Shown: positions 34,136 through 42,801, counted from the first letter of the stretch. The stretch: DNA of 64,000 nt from JAJNBD01 sp964471475 (GCA_964471475.1 CAYYFQ010000002.1:1-64000); one strand, 5' to 3'. Notes: a model not told the origin generated them from the letters alone. A program made the numbers and translations.

Positions 34136-34225
34136 GGAGAGATGGCTGAGCGGTTGAAAGCGGCGGTCTTGAAAACCGTTAAGGAGGCAACTCCTTCCAG
34201 GGTTCGAATCCCTGTCTCTCCGCCA
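34136..34225 (+). tRNA. tRNA-Ser (anticodon TGA)
   Basis: 90 nt with acceptor arms GGAGAGA and TCTCTCC, anticodon loop CTTGAAAA reading TGA, a long variable arm (GGAGGCAACTCC) as expected for serine, T-loop GGTTCGAATCC, and an encoded 3' CCA. A 5' fragment of it is repeated 130 bp upstream. Confidence 0.95.
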
Positions 34226-34255
34226 ATTAACGAATAAATTTTGAGGGGTGAAGTT

Positions 34256-34918
34256 ATGATTCAAATACTATTGGTAGACGATCATCATCTCTTTCGCGCA
34301 GGCCTGCGTGAAATTATCTCTCAATCTCCTGATATGCAAGTAATTGGCGAGGCCGCCAACGCCGACGAAGCATGTGAATTATTAAAAAACCAACCCATTG
34401 ATGTGGTGTTATTAGACGTCATGATGCCGGGCATGAAAATCGAAGATTTTCTTGGCGTATTGCGGGGTAATTATCCCGATCTTCGCTGTATTGTGTTAAC
34501 TACGGTAGAAGATGATTTCGTAGGTTCCACGTTATTGAACCAAGGCGCTTTAAGTTATTTAACTAAAACGTGTAGTAATACTACTTTATTGGAAGCCATT
34601 CAAAAAGCTTATCGCAATGAGCGTTTTATTTCGCCGGATGTATCACAACGTTTAGCTTATCGCTTGTTAAAACAAAAAAAACCCAGTAATAACGGTTTAC
34701 CCTTCAATAAATTATCTTCTCGTGAAGTGGAATGTCTTTCTCTCATGGCACAAGGGAAAAATACTAAAGAAATTTCGCGCGCTTTAAATATCCATGAAAA
34801 AACAATTAATACTTATCGTCATCGTATCTATCAAAAATTTGAAGTGAATAATGAGGTGGACTTGATTCGTCAAGCGATTCGTTATAACTTAATTGAGTCC
34901 GGCAGTATTGTTTCATAA
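34256..34918 (+). CDS. LuxR-type response regulator, LetA/GacA/UvrY-like
   Basis: A two-component response regulator. The receiver domain (1-120) has the acidic pair DD (9-10), the phospho-acceptor Asp in VVLLDVMMPG, and the conserved Thr and Lys. The C-terminal LuxR/FixJ helix-turn-helix (about 150-210) contains LSSREVECLSLMAQGKNTKEISRALNIHEKTINTYRHRI. In the Legionella/Coxiella group, LetA/GacA activates small RNAs that titrate CsrA. The ATG follows GAGGGG by about seven bases. It lies 30 bp after tRNA-Ser and just before ftsW; no sensor kinase or uvrC is adjacent. Confidence 0.88.
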   Translation: MIQILLVDDHHLFRAGLREIISQSPDMQVIGEAANADEACELLKNQPIDVVLLDVMMPGMKIEDFLGVLRGNYPDLRCIVLTTVEDDFVGSTLLNQGALSYLTKTCSNTTLLEAIQKAYRNERFISPDVSQRLAYRLLKQKKPSNNGLPFNKLSSREVECLSLMAQGKNTKEISRALNIHEKTINTYRHRIYQKFEVNNEVDLIRQAIRYNLIESGSIVS

Positions 34919-34922
34919 TTTT

Positions 34923-36182
34923 ATGTCGCAAAAATCTAAACCCCTACGGCAGCATACATCTTATCAAAAAATCCCGACAGCAATGGCCAATCAAGGTCAA
35001 AAAACCCCCGTTAAAATTATTTTGTTTGATCGGTGGTTGTTAGCTTCTGTGATTGCTGTAATGTTGATGGGGTTAATGATGGTCTATTCTGCTTCCATCG
35101 TTGTCTCAGAAAAAATGTTTAATGAACCCTACTATTTTTTATTAAAGCAAAGTGTATTTCTCGTGGTGGGTATTGGGATCGCCATTTTTTTATTGCGAGT
35201 TGAAATGGTTCAATGGGAAAAAACGAGCCCTATTTTATTATTTGTCACGGTCATCTTGCTTACCCTTGTATTGATTCCTGGGGTTGGTCATCAAGTGAAT
35301 GGGAGTCGTCGTTGGTTGGGTGTGGGAGGAATTGGTTTTCAAGTTTCAGAGCTCGCTAAATTTGTTGTTATTTTATTTTTAGCGCGCTATTTGGTGCGAC
35401 ATCAAGAGGTGCTCCAAAAACAAGTGAGTAGTTTTTTAAAACCTTTATTATTGCTTGGATTGATTGCAGCGTTACTATTAAAAGAGCCTGATTTTGGAAG
35501 TACAGCTGTTATTTTAACCACGGTACTAGGGATGTTGTTTTTAGCGGGTGCGAGAATTTGGCAGTTTGGTGTTTTATTTGGAGGGGTAGCGGCGGCGTTG
35601 GCTACTTTAGCAGTTTCTTCACCTTATCGAATGGCAAGATTAACAGGTTTTTTAAATCCCTGGGCGAATCCTTTTGATTCGGGTTATCAACTTACTCAAT
35701 CTTTAATTGCCTTTGGACGTGGCAGTTTGTTCGGGGTGGGGCTTGGTGAAAGCGTGCAAAAATTATTTTATTTGCCTGAAGCTCATACCGATTTTTTGTT
35801 TGCCGTATTAGCAGAAGAGTTGGGTTTGATGGGTTGTTTAGTAGTATTGGGGTTGTTTGTAGTAATTGTATATCGTATTTTAGTGATTGCGAATGAAGCA
35901 AAACGCCAGCATCAATTTTTTCAAGCCTTCGCAGCTTATGGATTTGCATTATGGATTGCCATGCAGGTGGCAGTTAATATTGGCGTAAGCACTGGTTTAT
36001 TGCCCACTAAAGGGTTAACTTTACCCTTAATGAGTTATGGGGGAAGTAGTATCTTGATTATCTGTGTGGTATTTGCTTTATTGTTTCGTATTGATTATGA
36101 AAATAGATTAGCGCGCTTTGGAATTAAACGAGCTGAGTTAAAACGTCAACTTCAATATGTGAATCGAAAAAAATGGAAATAA
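34923..36182 (+). CDS. ftsW: Lipid II polymerase / division protein FtsW
   Basis: FtsW is a SEDS-family glycosyltransferase that works with PBP3 at the septum. About ten membrane helices are seen. The conserved loops NGSRRWLGVGGIGFQVSELAK, FLNPWANPFDSGYQLTQSLIAFGRG and LPEAHTDFLFAVLAEELG are present, and SYGGSS near the C-terminus is diagnostic. Length is about 420. The start is uncertain: ATGs at 34923 and 34983 are both possible and neither has a strong ribosome site. Like ftsZ, it is outside a dcw cluster. RodA is the alternative, but the extended N-terminus fits FtsW. Confidence 0.9.
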   Translation: MSQKSKPLRQHTSYQKIPTAMANQGQKTPVKIILFDRWLLASVIAVMLMGLMMVYSASIVVSEKMFNEPYYFLLKQSVFLVVGIGIAIFLLRVEMVQWEKTSPILLFVTVILLTLVLIPGVGHQVNGSRRWLGVGGIGFQVSELAKFVVILFLARYLVRHQEVLQKQVSSFLKPLLLLGLIAALLLKEPDFGSTAVILTTVLGMLFLAGARIWQFGVLFGGVAAALATLAVSSPYRMARLTGFLNPWANPFDSGYQLTQSLIAFGRGSLFGVGLGESVQKLFYLPEAHTDFLFAVLAEELGLMGCLVVLGLFVVIVYRILVIANEAKRQHQFFQAFAAYGFALWIAMQVAVNIGVSTGLLPTKGLTLPLMSYGGSSILIICVVFALLFRIDYENRLARFGIKRAELKRQLQYVNRKKWK

Positions 36183-36187
36183 TTTAG

Positions 36188-36634
36188 ATGAAAAAAATTT
36201 TAGTATTGCATGGACCTTGTTTGCACTTGCTTGGGAGGCGCGAACCTACCGTTTATGGAGCAACGACTTTAGCGGATCTCAATGCTTCGTTGTTGCGATA
36301 TGGCTTGGAGAAGGGCGTGACGGTCGTAACTGAACAAGGAAATGGTGAAGAGAAGCTAATTGATATTTTAACCCTCGCCAAACAAGCGTGGGAGATCGAC
36401 GCCATTATTTTTAATCCCGCGGCTTATACTCATACCAGTATTGCGTTGCGTGATTGTTTGCTGGCAATTGAGATTCCTTTTATTGAAGTACATATTAGTA
36501 ATATTTATGCGCGTGAAACTTTTCGTCATCATTCTTATTTTAGTGACATTGCTGCAGGCGTTATCAGTGGACTTGGGGTGCTTGGTTATCAACTTGCTTT
36601 AGAAGCTGCGATAGCTTTACTCAAAGTAGAGTGA
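36188..36634 (+). CDS. aroQ: Type II 3-dehydroquinate dehydratase
   Basis: AroQ dehydrates 3-dehydroquinate in the shikimate pathway, as a dodecamer. The catalytic Arg18 and Tyr23 are in GRREPTVYG, and FNPAAYTHTSIALRD, VHISNI and RHHSYFS are conserved. The first loop is unusual: LHGPCLHLLG replaces the family LNGPNLNLLG, changing three Asn to His, Cys and His. One of these (Cys11) is at the position usually given as an active-site Asn. Length is 148. It starts the aroQ-accB-accC string found in many gammaproteobacteria. Confidence 0.93.
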   Translation: MKKILVLHGPCLHLLGRREPTVYGATTLADLNASLLRYGLEKGVTVVTEQGNGEEKLIDILTLAKQAWEIDAIIFNPAAYTHTSIALRDCLLAIEIPFIEVHISNIYARETFRHHSYFSDIAAGVISGLGVLGYQLALEAAIALLKVE

Positions 36635-36673
36635 TAAAATGAATTCCTTTAAGTTGAGCGTAAGTGAGGTTTT

Positions 36674-37120
36674 ATGAGTCTGGACATCAAACAACTGAAA
36701 GCCTTAATGGAGTTGATTCAAGATACTGACATCGCGGAAGTTGAATTACGCGATGGCGAAAAGTCTATGCGGCTCGTTCGATTTACTCAAGGAGCCGCTT
36801 CTGTCGCGGCGGTTGCTACAGCAGCTTGTGGTCCTTCTCCAACACTTGTAGGTGCCCCCCTTATCCCACTGGCCCCAGCCATTAACGGTCATCAAATTAC
36901 TGCTCCGATGGTTGGAACGTTTTATACTTCACCAAGCCCTGAAGCTAAACCTTTTGTAGAAGTGGGGCAATCGGTGAAAGCTGGTCAAGTCCTTTGTATT
37001 ATTGAAGCAATGAAAATGATGAATCAAGTAGAAGCCGATCGAGCGGGTGTCATTACGGCACGTTTAGTTGAAAACAGTCAACCAGTTGAATTTGGTCAAC
37101 CTCTTTTTGTGATTGAATAA
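36674..37120 (+). CDS. accB: Biotin carboxyl carrier protein of acetyl-CoA carboxylase
   Basis: BCCP carries biotin between the carboxylase and transferase halves of acetyl-CoA carboxylase. The biotinylated Lys114 is in EAMKMMN. A helical N-terminus (1-40), an Ala/Pro-rich linker (41-72) and a lipoyl-like domain (73-148) give the usual design. It is 39 bp after aroQ. The accC start follows its stop by one base. Confidence 0.98.
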   Translation: MSLDIKQLKALMELIQDTDIAEVELRDGEKSMRLVRFTQGAASVAAVATAACGPSPTLVGAPLIPLAPAINGHQITAPMVGTFYTSPSPEAKPFVEVGQSVKAGQVLCIIEAMKMMNQVEADRAGVITARLVENSQPVEFGQPLFVIE

Positions 37121-37121
37121 T

Positions 37122-38450
37122 ATGTTTGATAAAGTGTTGATAGCTAATCGGGGAGAAATCGCTCTGCGCATTTTACGTGCTTGCAAAGAATTAAATATTC
37201 ATACCGTTGCTGTGCATTCCACTATCGATGAAGCTTTAATGCATGTGAAGTTGGCCGATGAATCCGTTTGTATTGGCAATCCTTCTCCGAGCGCAAGTTA
37301 TTTAAATATTCCTGCCATTATTGCGGCCGCAGAAATTACCGATGCGCTCGCTATTCATCCGGGCTATGGATTTTTAGCCGAAAATGCTGATTTTGCAGAG
37401 CGTGTGGAGCACAGTGGTTTTGTGTTTATTGGGCCAACGGCCGATACTATTCGTTTGATGGGTGATAAGATCACGGCTATCAACACCATGAAGTCTTATG
37501 GCATTCCTACGGTCCCAGGCTCTGATGGAGAATTACCGGACGACCCGAAAAAAATTTTTCAAATAGCACAGCAAATTGGTTATCCTGTATTAATTAAAGC
37601 GGCTGGTGGTGGGGGAGGGCGTGGGATTCGCGTAGTCCACACGGAAGCTGCATTGTTGCATAGTATTGATATGACCCAGGCAGAAGCCAAAGCCGCTTTT
37701 GGTAATCCCACCGTGTATCTTGAAAAATTTTTAGATCATCCTCGTCATATTGAAATTCAAGTGATTGGCGATGGGAAAGGGAATGTGATTCATTTGGGTG
37801 AGCGCGATTGTTCTGTGCAAAGACGACATCAAAAAATTATTGAAGAAGCGCGTGCAGTTCATATTCCACCAGAAACGGTGAGCCAAGTGGCAACTCAATG
37901 TGTGGCCGCATGCCAAGCGATGAAATATCGAGGTGCGGGTACTTTTGAATTTCTTTATCAAGATGGAAAATTTTATTTCATTGAGATGAATACGCGGGTC
38001 CAAGTAGAGCACCCGGTAACAGAGATGATTACTGGAGTGGATGTGGTGCGCGAACAAATTCGCGTGGCTGCTGGTTTACCTTTAAGTATAAGGCAGCAAG
38101 ATATTTCATTTCGAGGACATGCAATTGAGTGTCGTATCAATGCAGAAGATCCGGAAACTTTTTTGCCTTCTCCTGGAAAAGTCACTGAGTTTCATGCGCC
38201 CGGAGGCCCTGGGGTGCGGGTCGATTCGCATCTTTATTCTGGTTACAGTATTCCACCTTATTATGACTCACTGATTGCTAAAATTATTTGTTTTGGTGAA
38301 ACTCGAGAAATTGCCATTGCACGCATGTTGACAGCGCTACAAGAAACCGTTATCGAAGGGGTGAAAACCAATATTCCCTTGCATCGTAAGTTATTAACCA
38401 GCGAACGTTTTTGTCAAGGTGGAGTGGATATTCATTTTTTAAATTCCTAA
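37122..38450 (+). CDS. accC: Biotin carboxylase of acetyl-CoA carboxylase
   Basis: AccC carboxylates biotin on BCCP using ATP and bicarbonate. The N-terminus MFDKVLIANRGEIALRILRACKEL is classic. The ATP-grasp glycine loop KAAGGGGGRGIRV, GERDCSVQRRHQKIIEEA and FIEMNTRVQVEHPVTEM are present. Length is 442. The ATG at 37122 is preferred over an in-frame TTG at 37113 that overlaps accB. It ends six bases before the convergent SDR gene with no evident terminator. Confidence 0.98.
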   Translation: MFDKVLIANRGEIALRILRACKELNIHTVAVHSTIDEALMHVKLADESVCIGNPSPSASYLNIPAIIAAAEITDALAIHPGYGFLAENADFAERVEHSGFVFIGPTADTIRLMGDKITAINTMKSYGIPTVPGSDGELPDDPKKIFQIAQQIGYPVLIKAAGGGGGRGIRVVHTEAALLHSIDMTQAEAKAAFGNPTVYLEKFLDHPRHIEIQVIGDGKGNVIHLGERDCSVQRRHQKIIEEARAVHIPPETVSQVATQCVAACQAMKYRGAGTFEFLYQDGKFYFIEMNTRVQVEHPVTEMITGVDVVREQIRVAAGLPLSIRQQDISFRGHAIECRINAEDPETFLPSPGKVTEFHAPGGPGVRVDSHLYSGYSIPPYYDSLIAKIICFGETREIAIARMLTALQETVIEGVKTNIPLHRKLLTSERFCQGGVDIHFLNS

Positions 38451-38456
38451 CAGTTT

Positions 38457-39188
38457 TTACAGCTTCAATCGCTTAAAAATTTTTTCGGGGATAAGTTTTA
38501 TTATCCACATCATATAACGCCAATACCACGTTACATAAATGAGGTCTTTTTGATGCTGGATTGCCGCTACAATTGAGTTTGCTACTTTGCTGGGAGTAGT
38601 GGTCAGTAGTTTAGGTAAAGCTAGATGGCGCGTCATTTTTGTTTCCACAAATCCGGGAAGCACTGTCATGACTTGAATGGATGTATTGCTGACTCGATTT
38701 CTTAAACCACTTAAGTAAGTGGTGAATGCTGCTTTAGCAGCGCCATAATGATAATTGCTTGCACGTCCCCGCAAGCCTGCGACTGAGCTTATTCCTACAA
38801 TTAACCCACTATTTTGTGCAAGAAACTTTTTTGTGAAGTAATCGAGTAATAAGCTTGGGCCCACATAATTAACCAAGGCGATTTTTTTGGCTTCTTTGAT
38901 TGAGGTGACGTCTGTATTTAAATAACCCGCACAAATAAAAACGGCATCGATAGAAGAGGGTAAGTTTTCATAAAAAGTGGGGATGCTATCTAAATCCGTT
39001 AAGTCTAAAAAAAGTGCTTTGGTGTTAATACGAGTTTGTTGCTCCACCATAATCGCTTTTTGTATTAATGCAGTTTCATTACTTGAGGCAAGAAAAATCT
39101 TGTGTAGAGGATAGCACTTTGCGGTTGCAAGAATTAATGCATAGGCTATATCAGAGTTGCCGCCGATGATGAGTAAGTTTTGTATCAT
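38457..39188 (-). CDS. Short-chain dehydrogenase/reductase
   Basis: An SDR enzyme of 243 residues. The nucleotide motif is unusual, LLIIGGNSDIAYA in place of TGxxxGxG, as in the DprE2-like branch. The catalytic Ser and Tyr/Lys are in ISSVAGLRGRASNYHYGAAKAAF. PGFVETKMT follows. A hydrophobic C-terminus (about 222-236) may anchor it. DprE2-like enzymes reduce keto-sugars on lipid carriers, but no DprE1-like oxidase is adjacent. Substrate unknown. Confidence 0.85.
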   Translation of the reverse strand: MIQNLLIIGGNSDIAYALILATAKCYPLHKIFLASSNETALIQKAIMVEQQTRINTKALFLDLTDLDSIPTFYENLPSSIDAVFICAGYLNTDVTSIKEAKKIALVNYVGPSLLLDYFTKKFLAQNSGLIVGISSVAGLRGRASNYHYGAAKAAFTTYLSGLRNRVSNTSIQVMTVLPGFVETKMTRHLALPKLLTTTPSKVANSIVAAIQHQKDLIYVTWYWRYMMWIIKLIPEKIFKRLKL

Positions 39189-39387
39189 AATTTATTCCTC
39201 AATAAAAGATTTTTTTTGGATTGTGGGGACACGCTGCTGGATCACAGGAGCAAAATTAATAAAACCCTGCACTAGTTTAATGTATCCAATTTAGAATATC
39301 CCTCTTGCAAAATATTACAAAATAGGGTAACTTTACACCCAGTGTTGTTTCGTTATCAATTGATATTAACATTTAGGAATGAAATTT
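39189..39387. other. Divergent promoter region of SDR and first outer-membrane gene
   Basis: AT-rich, about 200 bp. The last 20 bases before the ATG, with an AGGA ribosome site, are almost identical to those before the second outer-membrane gene, consistent with duplication. No further element identified. Confidence 0.4.
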
Positions 39388-39984
39388 ATGTTTAAAAAAA
39401 CCTTATTAGTTGTTGCATTAGCTGCTGCTTCCAGTATGGCAATGGCCGATGGATTTTACGCAGGTGCTGGTGTTGGTGGTCAAAATTTGTATAGTCATAT
39501 GAATGACGGTGCTGGTCGTACTTATGATGCTGGCAAAATTGGTTTTACAGGTGGTGTGTTGGGTGGTTATGCGTTTAACTTTGCAAATCAATTTAACCTT
39601 GGCGTAGAAGCTTTTGGTGACTTTGATACAGCTAAAGCGAGCGAACAAGCTACTTCTTATACAGCTACTTTAAAACAACTTTATGACTTTGGTTTGCGTG
39701 TATTGCCAGGTTACCAAGTAACTGCTGACTCAGATATTCACTTGATTCTTGGTTATGTTCGTGGCCATTTTAAAACGACTGACACATTAGCTAGCGTTGG
39801 TAGTACTACATTTAACTCAAATGGTTTCCAAGCGGGTGCTGGTATCGGAACCAATTTGATGAAAAATGTAGCAGTTCGTGGCGACGTAGTTTTCGATGGT
39901 TACCAAAATAAAACATTTAATGGTTTCCAAAACAAACCACGTACTACTGCTGCAATTGGTTCTGTTATTTACAAATTTGGTTAA
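39388..39984 (+). CDS. Outer-membrane beta-barrel protein, tandem copy 1
   Basis: A small secreted protein with a clear signal peptide (MFKKTLLVVALAAASSMAMA). The mature part looks like an eight-strand OmpA/Opa-like barrel with alternating hydrophobic residues, Gly-rich turns (GFYAGAGVGGQNLYSH) and a terminal aromatic residue region (SVIYKFG). Its function is unknown; related small porins act in surface contact. The ATG at 39388 is chosen because AGGA lies nine bases upstream; an ATG at 39379 abuts that site. It has its own terminator. It is a paralogue of the next gene. Confidence 0.88.
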   Translation: MFKKTLLVVALAAASSMAMADGFYAGAGVGGQNLYSHMNDGAGRTYDAGKIGFTGGVLGGYAFNFANQFNLGVEAFGDFDTAKASEQATSYTATLKQLYDFGLRVLPGYQVTADSDIHLILGYVRGHFKTTDTLASVGSTTFNSNGFQAGAGIGTNLMKNVAVRGDVVFDGYQNKTFNGFQNKPRTTAAIGSVIYKFG

Positions 39985-40017
39985 TAGCAGTTGTATTAAC
40001 TTTATTTGTTAGTAGTG

Positions 40018-40048
40018 AAAAAGCCCAGAGCAATCTGGGCTTTTTTTT
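40018..40048 (+). terminator. Rho-independent terminator after outer-membrane copy 1
   Basis: Stem AGCCCAG/CTGGGCT with loop AGCAAT and a run of eight T. It should end the transcript of the first copy. Confidence 0.9.
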
Positions 40049-40077
40049 AGGCGCTATAATTTTTTAAACGCTTCCCA

Positions 40078-40147
40078 CGCTTTGTGTACACGCCTTCAAC
40101 GAACGAGCTTGCGCCGTGTCTAACACTAAGTAGTTAGTGCTCTACCT
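40078..40147. repeat. Degenerate relative of the MITE interior
   Basis: The stretch GTACACGCCTTCAACGAACG, then CTTGCGCCGTGTCTAACACT, resembles the MITE's GTACACTCCCTCGACTCATT, then CTTGCGCCTTGTCTGAAACT. The terminal repeats are lost or altered. This looks like an old, decayed or distant family member. Boundaries approximate. Confidence 0.45.
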
Positions 40148-40237
40148 TCTCTCACTCTTGCAATATTTTTTTAAATAAGTTAAGTTTACCCACGTGCTAT
40201 CTCTTTACCGTGACATTAACCTTTAGGAATGAAATTT

Positions 40238-40834
40238 ATGTTTAAAAAAACCTTATTAGTTGTTATATTAGTTGCTGCTTCCAGTGTGGCGATGGCTGAT
40301 GGATTTTATGCGGGTGTCGGTGTTGGTGGTCAAAATTTGTATACGCACATGAATGATGGTGCTGGACGTACTTACGATGCAAGCAAAATTGGTTTTACTG
40401 GGGGTGTATTTGGTGGTTACGCTTTAAATTTTACGAATCAATTTAATCTGGGTACGGAAGCTTTCGGTGATTTCACTACAGCTAAGGCTTCTGTTCAATC
40501 TATCTCTTATACCGCTTCACTTAAAGAGCAATATAACTACGGTGTGCGCTTATTGCCCGGATATCAAGTGGCACCTGATACTGACATTCACTTGTTGCTT
40601 GGTTATATTCGTGGCAATTTCAAATTTAGTGACTCTAACGTGGCAGTGGGGAATAACACATTTAATTTGAATGGGTTTCAAGTGGGTGGCGGTATGGGAA
40701 CCAATTTGATGAAAGATGTGGCGGTTCGTGGCGATGTGGTATTTAATGGTTACCAAAACAAAACCGTCAATGGTTTTCAAAACAAACCGCGTTCGATTAC
40801 TGGAATTGCGTCTATTGCCTATAAGTTTGGTTAA
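40238..40834 (+). CDS. Outer-membrane beta-barrel protein, tandem copy 2
   Basis: A paralogue of the preceding gene, the same length (198 residues). The signal peptide (MFKKTLLVVILVAASSVAMA) and most of the barrel are closely similar, while loops such as the segment around residues 85-100 and 125-140 differ. It keeps the same leader and AGGA site, and has its own terminator, so each copy is an independent unit. The pattern suggests duplication followed by change in surface-exposed loops. Confidence 0.88.
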   Translation: MFKKTLLVVILVAASSVAMADGFYAGVGVGGQNLYTHMNDGAGRTYDASKIGFTGGVFGGYALNFTNQFNLGTEAFGDFTTAKASVQSISYTASLKEQYNYGVRLLPGYQVAPDTDIHLLLGYIRGNFKFSDSNVAVGNNTFNLNGFQVGGGMGTNLMKDVAVRGDVVFNGYQNKTVNGFQNKPRSITGIASIAYKFG

Positions 40835-40859
40835 TGTGCCGCTTGCACTTCTAGGCTTC

Positions 40860-40890
40860 AAAAGCCCAGGTTTCCCTGGGCTTTTTTTTA
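40860..40890 (+). terminator. Rho-independent terminator after outer-membrane copy 2
   Basis: Stem AGCCCAGG/CCTGGGCT with loop TTTC and eight T. It separates the outer-membrane genes from atpD. Confidence 0.9.
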
Positions 40891-40947
40891 GTGTAAAATA
40901 GCGCCTCATTTTTACATTATCTACTGATCGCGCTGAAGGAAATATTC

Positions 40948-42354
40948 ATGTCAAATGCAGTTCAAAATTATGGCCAAATAGTTCAAGTAATTGGAGCAAT
41001 TGTGGATGTTAAGTTTCCACGTGGCACCATCCCAAAAATTTACGATGCATTGAAAGTCGAAAATACTGAAATTACTTTGGAAGTTCAACAGCAACTGGGT
41101 GATGGTTTGGTACGCACGATTGCCCTGGGCTCTACCGATGGATTAAAGCGAGGATTAACTGTGATCCATACAGGCGCTCCTATTACTGTACCTGTGGGCA
41201 CAGTTACTTTAGGTCGTATTATGGATGTGTTAGGTCGCCCAATTGATGAAGCGGGAGCGATCAATGCAGAAATGCATCGAAGTATTCACCAACCAGCGCC
41301 CGATTTTAAAGATCAAGCGATGAGTTTTGAACTATTAGAAACGGGAATTAAAGTCATCGATTTAATTTGTCCTTTTGCTAAAGGGGGCAAAGTGGGTTTA
41401 TTTGGTGGTGCAGGGGTGGGTAAAACCGTCAATATGATGGAGTTAATTCGTAACATTGCTATCGAACATCATGGTTATTCCGTATTTGCGGGTGTAGGTG
41501 AAAGGACGCGTGAAGGAAACGACTTCTATCATGAAATGAAAGAATCCAACGTCTTAGATAAAGTTGCCTTAGTCTATGGACAAATGAATGAACCACCTGG
41601 AAATCGTTTGCGTGTTGCACTAACTGCTTTGACGATTGCTGAAGCTTTTCGTGATGAAGGACGTGATGTCTTGTTATTTATCGATAATATTTATCGTTAC
41701 ACCTTAGCTGGAACTGAAGTATCTGCTTTATTAGGTCGAATGCCGTCGGCCGTAGGGTATCAGCCGACGTTGGCTTCTGAAATGGGTGCGCTGCAAGAAC
41801 GTATTACTTCTACTAAGAATGGCTCGATTACGTCGATTCAAGCGGTTTATGTACCTGCCGATGACTTAACCGACCCTTCTCCTGCGACAACTTTTGCGCA
41901 CTTAGATGCAACGGTAGTACTCTCAAGACAAATTGCCGAATTAGGTATTTATCCCGCGGTTGATCCATTAGATTCCACTAGCCGTCAATTAGATCCTCAA
42001 GTAGTAGGCGAAGAACATTACAAAGTAGCACGTGATGTGCAAGGTATTTTGCAACGTTACAAAGAGCTCAAAGATATTATCGCAATTTTAGGAATGGATG
42101 AATTGTCAGAGCAAGATAAACTTATTGTTTCACGTGCGCGGAAAATTCAACGCTTCTTATCACAACCGTTCTTTGTGGCGGAAGTATTTACGGGTTCTCC
42201 AGGTAAATATGTGAGCTTGAAAGAAACCATTCGTGGATTCCAAGGTATTGTGGATGGTAAATACGATCATCTTCCTGAGCAAGCATTTTACATGGTGGGT
42301 GATATTCATGAAGCCATTCAAAAAGCAGAAAAAATGAAACAAGAAGGGAAATAA
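40948..42354 (+). CDS. atpD: F1 ATP synthase subunit beta
   Basis: The catalytic beta subunit of F1. Walker A GGAGVGKT is at 153-160. The family segments GERTREGNDFYHEM, VYGQMNEPPGNR and LASEMGALQERI are intact. The Walker B region reads LLFIDNIYRYT where most species have FIDNIFRFT, a mild change. Length is 468. It is preceded by the outer-membrane genes and a terminator, not by atpG, so atpD-atpC form a unit apart from the rest of the ATP synthase operon. atpC follows after 16 bp. Confidence 0.98.
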   Translation: MSNAVQNYGQIVQVIGAIVDVKFPRGTIPKIYDALKVENTEITLEVQQQLGDGLVRTIALGSTDGLKRGLTVIHTGAPITVPVGTVTLGRIMDVLGRPIDEAGAINAEMHRSIHQPAPDFKDQAMSFELLETGIKVIDLICPFAKGGKVGLFGGAGVGKTVNMMELIRNIAIEHHGYSVFAGVGERTREGNDFYHEMKESNVLDKVALVYGQMNEPPGNRLRVALTALTIAEAFRDEGRDVLLFIDNIYRYTLAGTEVSALLGRMPSAVGYQPTLASEMGALQERITSTKNGSITSIQAVYVPADDLTDPSPATTFAHLDATVVLSRQIAELGIYPAVDPLDSTSRQLDPQVVGEEHYKVARDVQGILQRYKELKDIIAILGMDELSEQDKLIVSRARKIQRFLSQPFFVAEVFTGSPGKYVSLKETIRGFQGIVDGKYDHLPEQAFYMVGDIHEAIQKAEKMKQEGK

Positions 42355-42370
42355 ATAACCTTACTTAAAA

Positions 42371-42793
42371 ATGATGACAACTAAAACTTTTCAATTTGAA
42401 CTAGTGAGCGCTGAAAAAGCCCTTTTTTCGGGAGAGGCGACGTTATTGATTGCCAAAACGCAAACGGGCGAATTAGGTATCATGGCGGGGCACGCTCAAT
42501 TGTTGGCAGCGCTAAAGCCGAGTGACTTAGAAGTATGCTTGGCTGATGGAAAGCGTGCGTTTTTTTATGTCGCAGGTGGAATCTTAGAGGTACAGCCTTC
42601 TCAAGTGACGGTTTTATCAGATACCGTGATTCGTGCTGAAGATCTTGATGAAGTGACAATATTAGCTGCGAAAGAACGCGCTGAACATCTTGTGGCTGAA
42701 AAACGTGGTGGCATTGAATATGCACAAGCATTAACCGAATTAGCGGAAGCGATGGCTCAATTACAAACTATCAGGAAAATTCGCAAGAATTAA
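42371..42793 (+). CDS. atpC: F1 ATP synthase subunit epsilon
   Basis: Epsilon is part of the rotor and regulates ATPase activity. The N-terminal beta sandwich (TFQFELVSAEKALFSGEATLLIA, then GELGIMAGHAQLLAAL) and C-terminal helical hairpin are both present in 140 residues. It is 16 bp after atpD and 8 bp before glmU, the order seen in many gammaproteobacteria. Confidence 0.97.
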   Translation: MMTTKTFQFELVSAEKALFSGEATLLIAKTQTGELGIMAGHAQLLAALKPSDLEVCLADGKRAFFYVAGGILEVQPSQVTVLSDTVIRAEDLDEVTILAAKERAEHLVAEKRGGIEYAQALTELAEAMAQLQTIRKIRKN

Positions 42794-42801
42794 AAACTAC
42801 T

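Noticed and set aside
34046..34264. 72-codon open frame on the minus strand over the tRNA-Ser region
   Set aside because: It is the complement of the tRNA and the repeat. The RDRDSNPG string is a well-known artefact of translated tRNA-Ser genes.
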